Assembly (NCBI GenBank): GCA_903827345.1
Contig: CAIKID010000103.1
Coordinates: 1 to 11,941 of the forward strand
DNA length: 11,941 bases
Direction of reading: 5' to 3'
Origin: an uncultured Actinomycetes bacterium
GTDB lineage: Bacteria; Actinomycetota; Actinomycetes; Nanopelagicales; Nanopelagicaceae
Shown here: piece after piece, positions 6,416 to 11,941 of the stretch
How the letters are laid out: each line of letters starts with the position of its first letter
How positions within the stretch are numbered: position 1 is the stretch's first letter
Program-made: the position numbers and the translations under genes
The notes under the pieces: model-generated
What the model saw: the letters and a program-made list of their open reading frames with translations, nothing else
Database searches by the model: none
What the model was told of the DNA's origin: nothing

Positions 6416-7128
6416 TGGCGGTTCCAGCGCGCGCATATTTAAGCATTGGAGAAGTGCTTGGAAAATTACGTGGAGATTTCCCCGATATAACGATCTCAAA
6501 GATTCGCTTCCTGGAATCTGAAGGCTTGATCGAGCCGCAGCGGACGCCATCGGGCTACCGCAAATTCACGGGAGTCGATCTTGAGCGTTTACGTTATGTC
6601 CTCACTGCTCAGCGTGATCAGTACCTACCCTTGCGCGTCATTAAAGAGAATTTGGATGCCCTCGACAGAGGCTTAGAGCCAGCTGCGTTACCAGGTGGCA
6701 GCGCCACTCCGCGTTTGGTCACCGTTGATGGGGAGTTTGCCCCAGGCCACTTTGCCGGCGAGAGCGAGCTTCGCCTTTCACGTTCCGAACTCTTGGAATC
6801 TTCAGAACTTACGGATGAGCAGTTGACGGAGGTCGAATCCTTCGGCTTAATCACTATTCGCGGGCGCTACTATGATGCCGATGCGCTGGCCGTGGCCCGC
6901 ATCATTGCAGCTATCGCAGCATTTGGAATCGAAGCCCGTCATCTCCGCTCCTTTAAATCGGCCGCCGACCGTGAAGTGGGCCTGGTAGAGCAGGTCATCG
7001 CACCGATCCTGAGTCAGAAGAGCTCTGATGCCAAGGCTCGAGCCGATGAGGTCGCCAACGAATTGGCATCTCTCTCGGTAAAGCTCCATGCCTCCCTGGT
7101 TCGCGCCGGTCTTCATCGCGCAAAGTAG
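6415..7128 (+). CDS. ftsR: MerR-family regulator, FtsR/Rv1828 type
   Basis: A 237-residue transcription regulator. The N-terminal MerR helix-turn-helix is complete: YLSIGEVLGKLRGDFPDITI (8-27), then KIRFLESEGLI and TPSGYRKF (44-51) and a wing-helix with LRYVLTAQRDQYLPLRVIKE. A middle acidic linker (about 88-115) leads to a second helical region beginning RLSRSELLESSELTDEQL, and a C-terminal helix-rich segment. No cysteine cluster for metal sensing is present. The same protein follows odhI in Corynebacterium glutamicum, where FtsR activates ftsZ, and garA in M. tuberculosis (Rv1828). The ATG overlaps the garA stop (TAATG), with GGGGGAGGG upstream, so the two are coupled. Regulation of ftsZ here is inference from orthology and position. 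Confidence 0.9.
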   Translation: MAVPARAYLSIGEVLGKLRGDFPDITISKIRFLESEGLIEPQRTPSGYRKFTGVDLERLRYVLTAQRDQYLPLRVIKENLDALDRGLEPAALPGGSATPRLVTVDGEFAPGHFAGESELRLSRSELLESSELTDEQLTEVESFGLITIRGRYYDADALAVARIIAAIAAFGIEARHLRSFKSAADREVGLVEQVIAPILSQKSSDAKARADEVANELASLSVKLHASLVRAGLHRAK

Positions 7129-7137
7129 AGGGCCTTC

Positions 7138-7605
7138 ATGAGCATTCCCGTTGAAGTTGTAGGCGTTCGCATTGAAATGCCATCGAACCAACCCATCGTT
7201 TTACTCAAAGAGGTAAATGGAATTCGCTACCTGCCCATCTGGGTGGGTGCAGTTGAGGCTTCGGCTATCGCATTTGCACAACAAGGTCTGGTTCCGACCC
7301 GGCCGCTCACCCATGACCTCTTCACATCAGCCCTTCATATTTTGAATGCGAAGGTGGAGCGCGTCGAGATCACCGACCTTATTGATGGTGTCTTCTATTC
7401 CGAGCTCCATCTAGAGGGGGCAATCACGATCTCGGCACGGCCCAGCGATGCCATCGCCCTTGCTCTGCGGGCAGGTGCACCCATCAGCGCGGCTGAATCC
7501 CTCTTCTCCAAGGCCGGCATTGAGATACCAGATCAATCTGAGGATGAGGTCGAAAAGTTCCGCGAGTTCCTCGATCAGATTAATCCAGACGATTTCGCCT
7601 CGTAG
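7138..7605 (+). CDS. DUF151 / bifunctional nuclease (BFN) family protein
   Basis: A 155-residue single-domain protein of the DUF151 family, sometimes called bifunctional nuclease from plant members with DNase and RNase activity; the bacterial role is not established. Typical blocks are LPIWVGAVEASAIAFAQQG (32-50), RPLTHDLF (55-62) and ARPSDAIALALR (100-111). There is no C-terminal UVR motif as in some relatives, only an acidic tail. It lies nine bases after ftsR with a weak GAGG ribosome binding site. Its place between two MerR genes is the same as that of Rv1829, so the association is old. A link to division or stress control is suggested only by that position. Confidence 0.9.
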   Translation: MSIPVEVVGVRIEMPSNQPIVLLKEVNGIRYLPIWVGAVEASAIAFAQQGLVPTRPLTHDLFTSALHILNAKVERVEITDLIDGVFYSELHLEGAITISARPSDAIALALRAGAPISAAESLFSKAGIEIPDQSEDEVEKFREFLDQINPDDFAS

Positions 7606-7688
7606 AAATCCTAAGCCTCAAGTAAAGGTTTAAAGTTTCTCGTGTCGCAGCCCCTATTTTTGGCGGGGGAGTTCTACTCTTAACAGGT

Positions 7689-7704
7689 GCCGATCCCCTT
7701 CGGC
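7689..7704 (+). terminator. Weak hairpin between the DUF151 gene and the second merR
   Basis: GCCGA (7689-7693) and TCGGC (7700-7704) form a 5-pair stem with a 6-base loop, followed by the pyrimidine-rich CTTCTTTCCT. It could be a weak terminator or a leader hairpin for the MerR gene at 7727. TACTCT at 7675-7680 just upstream fits a TANNNT -10 box, which would place the hairpin at the 5' end of the downstream transcript. Confidence 0.25.
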
Positions 7705-7726
7705 CTTCTTTCCTAAGAAGTGAGTC

Positions 7727-8233
7727 ATGATGAGCGATGTAACCCCTGAGGTCGGCTACCGTGGTGCAACAGCATGCGTTGCGGCGGGAATCACCTATCG
7801 ACAACTCGATTATTGGGCTCGCACTGATCTCATCTCTCCAAGTATTAAGAGCGCAGCTGGATCGGGATCGCAGCGCCTCTATAGCTTTAGAGACATCATC
7901 GTCTTAAAGATCGTGAAGCGACTACTCGATACCGGGGTCTCGCTGCAGAATATTCGAACCGCGGTCGAGCACCTGCGCAAGCGGGGAGTGGCAGACCTGG
8001 AAAGCATGACTCTCATGAGCGATGGGGTCTCGATCTATGAGTGCAATTCGCCCGATGAAATTATCGATTTGCTGCAGGGCGGGCAAGGAGTCTTCGGAAT
8101 AGCAATCAACAAGGTCTGGAATGAAGTTGAAGGATCGCTAGCTAATCTACAAGGCGAGTCTGGAACTGATGGGTCCATTATCACATCAAGTAATGATGAA
8201 TTAGCCCTACGGAGGAAGCGCAAGGGGGCATAA
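7727..8233 (+). CDS. MerR-family regulator, Rv1830 (ResR/McdR) type
   Basis: A 168-residue DNA-binding protein. Residues 9-85 form the MerR domain: VGYRGATACVAAGITYRQLD, YWARTDLISPSI, AAGSGSQRLYSFRDI and then LKIVKRLLDTGVSLQNIRTA. The part LMSDGVSIYECNSPDEIIDL to GGQGVFGIAI (96-127) is also highly typical of the Rv1830 group. The tail is polar and basic (RRKRKGA). In mycobacteria this protein is reported as a regulator of growth and cell division. It differs from FtsR two genes upstream in having the GSGSQRLYSF wing and a much shorter C-terminal part. The start is ATG 7727, with AAGAAG six bases upstream; the adjacent ATG at 7730 is equally possible. A 121-base gap separates it from the DUF151 gene, so it probably has its own promoter. 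Confidence 0.9.
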   Translation: MMSDVTPEVGYRGATACVAAGITYRQLDYWARTDLISPSIKSAAGSGSQRLYSFRDIIVLKIVKRLLDTGVSLQNIRTAVEHLRKRGVADLESMTLMSDGVSIYECNSPDEIIDLLQGGQGVFGIAINKVWNEVEGSLANLQGESGTDGSIITSSNDELALRRKRKGA

Positions 8234-8280
8234 AACTCTTATCCTTATCTAGGAGATTTTTTCATCCTTAAGGGGGACAG

Positions 8281-11136
8281 GTGTCTTTACGCGAGAACTT
8301 TGTAGATCGCCATATCGGGCCAGACCAAAGCGAGATTTCATCGATGTTGGCCGAGATCGGCGAACCGACCCTAGATGCACTTATCAAAAAAGTAGTTCCC
8401 GAGAATATTGCAATGCGCGAAAAGTTGGTCAACCTTCTTCCGGCGGGTATATCTGAAGTCGCTGCGATCGAAAGATTGCGAGAATTTGCATCTGAAAATA
8501 GGGTGATGCGCTCGTACATTGGAATCGGGTATTACGGAACGATTACTCCGCCAGTTGTACTTCGCAATATCTTAGAGAACCCCGCCTGGTACACGGCATA
8601 CACGCCGTACCAGCCAGAGATTAGTCAGGGTCGACTAGAAGCGATGTTCGCTTTTCAGACCGTTGTCGGCGATCTCACTGCGCTACCTATCGCTAATGCG
8701 TCGATGCTCGATGAAGCGACCGCCGCAGCCGAGGCAATGACTTTAGCTAGGCGCGTATGGACGGGAAGCGATGAGGCCGCGTTCTTCGTTGATTCACATT
8801 TACATCCGCAGATAAAGGCAGTTATTCACACGCGAGCCAAGCCGCTGAAGATTTCAATTATTGAAGGCACACAAGAAACTTTGCAGGATATGGAAGAAGC
8901 GATCTTTGGCGCCATCATTACGCAATCCTCGACATACGGTCAGATTTTCGATCTCGCTCCCGCTATTGCCGCGATTCATAAAGTTGGAGCTCTAGCCATT
9001 GTTGCTTGCGATCTATTATCTCTCACACTCTACAAATCACCGGGGGAGTACGGCGCTGATGTAGCTATTGGATCTGCGCAACGCTTTGGTGTGCCCATGG
9101 GCTTTGGAGGACCGCACGCCGGATTCATGGCGGTTCGCTTAGGTCTAGAGCGATCAATACCTGGTCGTTTAGTTGGGCAGAGTCTTGATGTACATGGCAA
9201 TCCTGCATTTAGGTTGGCCTTGCAGACCAGAGAGCAGCACATTCGCCGCGATAAGGCGACCTCCAATATTTGTACCGCTCAGGTACTTCTGGCTGTTATG
9301 TCGGGCTTCTATGCCATGTGGCACGGACCAGATGGTTTGCAATCAATTGCGAATCGCATCAGAAATCACGCTCATACTTTACGAGGTTCGCTTCTCGCAC
9401 AAGGATTCAAGAGCGCTCAAGGCGAAATATTCGATACCTTCGTTGTCAATCAAGTGAAGGCATCTGAAATTATCAAAAGCGCTGCAGAGAGTGGAATTAA
9501 CCTTCGCAAGGTTTCCGAGGAGAGCGTTGGAATCTCTCTCGATGAGACCGTAACGGAGCGCGACATCGCTGACCTGCTGACGATTTTCTCTGCCTCGTTG
9601 ACTAAGAGTGAAGGGGGAGTGCCTGCTGAACTCAAGCGCGGAGCTAAATTTCTCACTCACCGCATTTTCAATACGTATCACTCTGAAACCGCGATGTTGC
9701 GCTACATTCGAATTCTCTCCGATAGAGACCTGGCGCTAGATCGCAGCATGATTCCACTCGGTTCATGCACCATGAAGTTGAACGCCACGACTGAGATGAT
9801 TCCTGTTACCTGGCCAGAATTTGCCTCGCTCCACCCATTTGCCCCAGCCGGACAGAGCTTAGGTTTTCGCCGACTTATTCAAGAACTCTCGGATTGGTTA
9901 ATCGCGATTACTGGGTACGACGCTGTGTCGTTGCAGCCTAACGCTGGTTCGCAAGGTGAGTTTGCCGGTCTCTTAGCAATTCGCAATTTCCTCGATCACA
10001 AAGGCGACACGGATCGTGATATCTGCTTGATTCCGTCGAGTGCCCATGGGACAAATGCAGCCAGTGCGGTTATGGCTGGAATGAAAGTTGTCGTTGTCGC
10101 ATGTGATGAAGCAGGAAATGTTTCGGTTGATGATCTGAAGACCAAGATCGGGGAGTACAGCGATCGCCTCGCTGCTCTCATGGTTACTTATCCATCGACA
10201 CATGGAGTGTTTGAAGAAGCTATCTCAGAGATCTGCGGATTGGTGCACGATGCCGGTGGTCAGGTTTATGTTGATGGTGCAAATCTGAATGCTCTTGTAG
10301 GACTTGCTCAACCCGGAAAATTTGGGGCAGATGTTTCTCATCTCAATCTCCATAAAACTTTCTGCATTCCACATGGTGGTGGGGGACCGGGTGTTGGCCC
10401 TGTCATTTCCCGTGCACACCTCGCGCCATATTTACCTAACCATCCGCTTGATCTCACAGTGGGATCTAGCAGCGGTCCTGGGCCAGTGAGCTCGGCGCCA
10501 TTTGGTTCAGCTGGAATCCTGCCAATCTCGTGGAGTTACATCCAGATGATGGGGGGAGATGGACTTACACGCGCGACCGAGGTGGCCATCCTTTCCGCCA
10601 ATTACATCGCCCGGAAGTTAGATCCACATTTCCCTGTTCTATATAAAGGCACCCACGGATATATCGCCCACGAGTGCATCGTGGATTTACGCGAAATCAC
10701 CAAGAAGACTGGTGCCACTGTCGATGACGTCGCGAAGCGTTTGATGGATTATGGCTTCCATGCCCCAACTGTCAGTTTCCCAGTTGCCGGAACCTTGATG
10801 ATTGAACCGACGGAGTCCGAAGATATTGGCGAGCTCGATCGCTTCATCAACGCGATGATCTCGATTAGAGCGGAAATTTCCGATATCGAACATGGCGAAA
10901 TAACTATCGAGGAGTCTCCATTACGCTTTGCGCCGCACACGGATAGCGACCTTTTGCGAGCTGACTGGGATCGCAAGTACTCACGCGAGATGGGTGCATA
11001 TCCGCTGGGAACTGACCCTGAGATGGCCCATAAGGGCAAGTATTGGCCCGCTACAGGACGTATCGACGGGGTATATGGAGATCGCAATCTGGTCTGCTCA
11101 TGTACACCGATCGAGGAGTTGGCAATCAACGGCTAA
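8281..11136 (+). CDS. gcvP: Glycine dehydrogenase (decarboxylating), P protein
   Basis: A 951-residue single-chain P protein, which decarboxylates glycine on pyridoxal phosphate and passes the aminomethyl group to lipoyl-GcvH. Both halves of the fused alpha-beta form are present: the N-terminal half begins ENFVDRHIGPD and includes RSYIGIGYYGTITPPVVLRN and YTPYQPEISQGRLE; the C-terminal half has IPLGSCTMKLNA, QPNAGSQGE and IPSSAHGTNAASA. The PLP lysine is K692 in LNLHKTFCIPHGGGGPG. Length is normal and no frameshift is seen. The GTG at 8281 has AAGGGGGA ending about four bases upstream and gives the usual N-terminus. The 47-base gap after the MerR gene is too short for a glycine riboswitch. 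GcvH, its partner, is 2.4 kb upstream. Confidence 0.97.
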   Translation: MSLRENFVDRHIGPDQSEISSMLAEIGEPTLDALIKKVVPENIAMREKLVNLLPAGISEVAAIERLREFASENRVMRSYIGIGYYGTITPPVVLRNILENPAWYTAYTPYQPEISQGRLEAMFAFQTVVGDLTALPIANASMLDEATAAAEAMTLARRVWTGSDEAAFFVDSHLHPQIKAVIHTRAKPLKISIIEGTQETLQDMEEAIFGAIITQSSTYGQIFDLAPAIAAIHKVGALAIVACDLLSLTLYKSPGEYGADVAIGSAQRFGVPMGFGGPHAGFMAVRLGLERSIPGRLVGQSLDVHGNPAFRLALQTREQHIRRDKATSNICTAQVLLAVMSGFYAMWHGPDGLQSIANRIRNHAHTLRGSLLAQGFKSAQGEIFDTFVVNQVKASEIIKSAAESGINLRKVSEESVGISLDETVTERDIADLLTIFSASLTKSEGGVPAELKRGAKFLTHRIFNTYHSETAMLRYIRILSDRDLALDRSMIPLGSCTMKLNATTEMIPVTWPEFASLHPFAPAGQSLGFRRLIQELSDWLIAITGYDAVSLQPNAGSQGEFAGLLAIRNFLDHKGDTDRDICLIPSSAHGTNAASAVMAGMKVVVVACDEAGNVSVDDLKTKIGEYSDRLAALMVTYPSTHGVFEEAISEICGLVHDAGGQVYVDGANLNALVGLAQPGKFGADVSHLNLHKTFCIPHGGGGPGVGPVISRAHLAPYLPNHPLDLTVGSSSGPGPVSSAPFGSAGILPISWSYIQMMGGDGLTRATEVAILSANYIARKLDPHFPVLYKGTHGYIAHECIVDLREITKKTGATVDDVAKRLMDYGFHAPTVSFPVAGTLMIEPTESEDIGELDRFINAMISIRAEISDIEHGEITIEESPLRFAPHTDSDLLRADWDRKYSREMGAYPLGTDPEMAHKGKYWPATGRIDGVYGDRNLVCSCTPIEELAING

Positions 11137-11160
11137 ACTTTTTACTTTACATAATGTAGA

Positions 11161-11802
11161 TTATCGGCGGTTAACAATACGCTGGAAACCCCAGATCGTG
11201 GTCTTTATCCATGCCTCAACGACGATTTTCCCGCTCATCTTTGAGTTTCCAGCGACCCTTTCGACGAAGGTAATCGGTACTTCAATGATTGTTCTCTCAT
11301 GAGCGTTCGCGATACGAACGATCTCAATTTGGAACCCATAACCAATTGTCGTTAATTGTGAATCGAAAATGTCTGCAATGAGCCGGCGACTTAAAAGTCG
11401 ATATCCGCTGGTTAAATCCCGGAAGGATAATCCCAGGGCTAGAGATGCGTATCGGGTGCCAAATTGAGATATTAATCGACGCGAAAGTGGCCAATTGATG
11501 ACCACACCTCCGGGCATCCAGCGAGTTCCTAAGACCAAATCATGGCCCGAGGCAGCCTCGAGCAACCTGGAAATCTCCTCCGGTTGATGGCTTCCATCTG
11601 CATCCATCTCCACAAAATATTCGTAACCGCGATCGTAACCCCAGGTAAACCCCGCGAGATAAGCCGGACCTAAGCCACCTTTCTCTGATCTGTGCAATAC
11701 GTGAGTACGCGAGTCGACAAGGGAATCTGCCAAAGCACCTGTTCCATCGGGAGAATTATCATCAACGATAAGGATGTCGACATCGGCACTAGCGGACTTC
11801 AA
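11161..11802 (-). CDS. Polyprenol-phosphate mannosyltransferase-like GT2, N-terminus missing
   Basis: A GT-A glycosyltransferase of the dolichol/polyprenol phosphate mannose synthase group, expected to load mannose from GDP-mannose onto a polyprenyl phosphate for cell-envelope glycans. Counting from the TTG at 11802 (213 residues), motifs are DDNSPDG (14-20), the metal-binding DADGSHQPE (67-75), GTRWMPGG (92-99), DLTSGYR (129-135), GYGFQIE (154-160) and VPITFVER..GNSKMS (175-190). There is no C-terminal membrane domain. Family homology continues upstream to about 11832 (SPNISDVILRLK), but an in-frame TGA follows at 11842-11844 and the first beta strand with PTYNE, part of the nucleotide site, is absent in all three frames. 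No ATG or GTG is available. It may be a 5'-deleted pseudogene or a casualty of misassembly. It converges on gcvP with a 24-base gap. Confidence 0.8.
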   Translation of the reverse strand: MKSASADVDILIVDDNSPDGTGALADSLVDSRTHVLHRSEKGGLGPAYLAGFTWGYDRGYEYFVEMDADGSHQPEEISRLLEAASGHDLVLGTRWMPGGVVINWPLSRRLISQFGTRYASLALGLSFRDLTSGYRLLSRRLIADIFDSQLTTIGYGFQIEIVRIANAHERTIIEVPITFVERVAGNSKMSGKIVVEAWIKTTIWGFQRIVNRR

Positions 11803-11858
11803 CCTGAGAATTACATCGCTGATATTCGGGCTTTGACTATCTCAAACTAAAGAGTGGT

Positions 11859-11941
11859 GTGGCGCTGACGCCTACGAGTGATGGTTATCTCGTAGGTCTT
11901 CCTACGCATGGATTACATATCTCATCTGGCCTTGCGGTGCA
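11859..11941 (+). CDS. Possible start of an unidentified plus-strand gene, runs off the end
   Basis: After a TGA at 11820-11822 one plus-strand frame stays open to the window end, about 40 codons. It reads FDYLKLKSGVALTPTSDG and then YLVGLPTHGLHISSGLAV. The only start codon is GTG at 11859, with a weak AAAGAG upstream. The pattern of LxLxxGVxL..P..DGxLVGLP..G resembles the N-terminal segment of some actinobacterial ThiF-like or PqqD/RRE-like proteins, but that is a loose impression from a short stretch. All minus-strand frames here contain stops. It may be real, or chance. Confidence 0.25.
   Translation, partial: MALTPTSDGYLVGLPTHGLHISSGLAV
11871..11906. repeat. Two overlapping, mutually exclusive inverted repeats
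   Basis: CCTACGAG (11871-11878) is a perfect inverted match to CTCGTAGG (11889-11896) across a 10-base loop. CGTAGG inside the second arm (11891-11896) also pairs perfectly with CCTACG at 11901-11906 across the loop TCTT. As RNA the two hairpins cannot form together. They lie just beyond the point where the glycosyltransferase homology stops. Confidence 0.5.

Noticed and set aside
7651..7668. CCCC/GGGG inverted repeat before the second merR
   Set aside because: Four bases per arm with a 10-base spacer is expected by chance and has no supporting context.
8234..8280. Glycine riboswitch before gcvP
   Set aside because: Only 47 bases separate the MerR stop from the gcvP start, far too short for a glycine aptamer, and the gap before gcvH is an overlap.
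11137..11160. Bidirectional terminator between gcvP and the glycosyltransferase gene
   Set aside because: Only a 5-1-5 inverted repeat (TACAT-A-ATGTA) is present, without GC pairs or a clear U tract; too weak to call.
10928..11302. 124-codon plus-strand frame over the gcvP end and the convergent gene
   Set aside because: It runs out of frame through the conserved end of gcvP and then opposite the glycosyltransferase; both real genes explain the sequence better.

Overview
The window looks like a chromosomal housekeeping region of an actinobacterium with moderate GC. Three things point there: a combined GarA/OdhI, FtsR-type MerR, DUF151 nuclease and second MerR block next to gcvH and gcvP; an ACT-domain TyrA beside an AroH chorismate mutase; and a cytidylate kinase fused to the GTPase Der. 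Base composition is near balanced, unlike high-GC soil actinomycetes. A freshwater-type lineage (acI/Nanopelagicales or Luna-like Microbacteriaceae) is a reasonable guess, but the sequence cannot settle it.

Layout. Positions 3-1217 hold the 3' part of scpB (chromosome segregation) and an RsuA/RluB-family pseudouridine synthase. An AT-rich gap of 259 bases (1218-1476) follows, with four ATCGAT-centred repeats arranged as two inverted-repeat pairs. A tight run then covers 1477-5870: aroH, tyrA, cmk-der, a CDP-alcohol phosphatidyltransferase and gcvH, with overlaps of 1 and 8 bases, one direct abutment, and one 38-base gap holding a perfect 7-1-7 palindrome. After 83 bases with a candidate promoter and a hairpin touching the Shine-Dalgarno, garA and ftsR follow (1-base overlap), then the DUF151 gene. 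A second MerR regulator (Rv1830/ResR-like) and gcvP complete the plus-strand genes. A convergent polyprenol-phosphate-mannose-synthase-like glycosyltransferase lies at the right end on the minus strand.

How the genes fit together. AroH and TyrA convert chorismate to prephenate and on to the tyrosine branch. Cmk-Der joins CMP/dCMP phosphorylation to ribosome assembly. GcvH and GcvP are two of the glycine cleavage proteins (GcvT and the L protein are not here). GarA controls the 2-oxoglutarate node, and the two MerR proteins resemble regulators linked to cell division in mycobacteria and corynebacteria. The order gcvH-garA-merR-DUF151-merR-gcvP matches the Rv1826-Rv1832 neighbourhood of M. tuberculosis, and scpB, rluB-like, cmk and der match Rv1710-Rv1713. 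Here the two blocks are joined.

I see no wholly new multi-gene system. The most unusual points are the ATCGAT repeat cluster, the last 110 bases (where the glycosyltransferase loses its N-terminal strand at a sharp junction and a different plus-strand frame with nested inverted repeats begins), and the GarA N-terminus, where the residue matching the PknG-targeted threonine is leucine.
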